Of a stretch of DNA of 15,059 nt, positions 15,033 to 15,059 are shown piece after piece. The stretch covers positions 1-15,059 of the forward strand of contig CAYQQR010000062.1 in assembly GCA_964420035.1 (NCBI GenBank), read 5' to 3'. Position 1 is the first letter of the stretch, and each line of letters starts with the position of its first letter. The notes beneath the pieces are model-generated. The model saw only the letters and a program-made list of their open reading frames with translations. It searched no databases and had not been told where the DNA came from. Source of the stretch: CAYQQR01 sp964420035 (lineage in GTDB: Bacteria; Bacteroidota; Bacteroidia; Bacteroidales; SM23-62). The position numbers and the translations under genes were made by a program.

Positions 15033-15057
15033 GGATAAAGTCTTTTCAGCTTTATCC
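15033..15057 (+). terminator. Hairpin after fic, possible terminator
   Basis: GGATAAAG (15033-15040) and CTTTATCC (15050-15057) form an 8-bp stem with a 9-nt loop, 8 bp after the fic stop. The window ends two bases later, so a T-tract cannot be checked. Confidence 0.45.
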
Positions 15058-15059
15058 TG

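Overview
The window looks like a chromosomal segment of a member of the Bacteroidota, probably from the Marinilabiliales/Bacteroidales side, although the exact lineage cannot be read from the sequence. The evidence is two large secreted proteins with type IX secretion (T9SS) C-terminal sorting domains, lipoproteins of families typical of the phylum, a Tat-exported aldo/keto reductase beside the relic of a Tat-exported Gfo/Idh oxidoreductase, and several -7 boxes of the Bacteroidota form TAnnTTTG. No rRNA, tRNA, CRISPR array or recognisable transposase gene was seen.

Left part (1-4605). A short leader with two hairpins precedes an 826-residue secreted, multi-domain adhesin-like T9SS cargo. It converges on a small stand-alone FAD/NAD(P)H reductase, and a perfect 18-bp inverted repeat lies between the two stops. 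Upstream of the reductase on the minus strand is a lipoprotein of DUF6340/TPR type. The gap between these two minus-strand genes is filled by an 8-bp tandem repeat (GAGACGNN, 14 units plus a part), preceded by units in the opposite orientation.

Middle part (4606-9904). A plus-strand pair encodes a Sec-exported NTF2-like/nitroreductase fusion and a small secreted protein whose 3' end runs into the 3' end of ppk2. On the minus strand, ppk2 (polyphosphate:nucleotide phosphotransferase) has its own promoter and lies downstream of a large CotH-kinase-family T9SS cargo. The CotH gene has no usable ATG. A strong Rho-independent terminator isolates it from the next gene upstream.

Right part (9924-15059). 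A DUF4382 lipoprotein, a Gfo/Idh/MocA pseudogene (an N-terminal head joined out of frame to what looks like the C-terminal tail), a divergent Tat-exported aldo/keto reductase and a membrane-anchored coiled-coil protein follow. The far end holds a GTG-started Fic AMP-transferase with an N-terminal AbiEi-like winged-helix region and a class II auto-inhibitory motif. Its AT-rich leader carries a TATATTTG -7 box followed directly by three 24-bp direct repeats, which look like an operator. This Fic locus is the most interesting part of the window. It looks like a self-contained toxin/regulator unit and may have been acquired horizontally.
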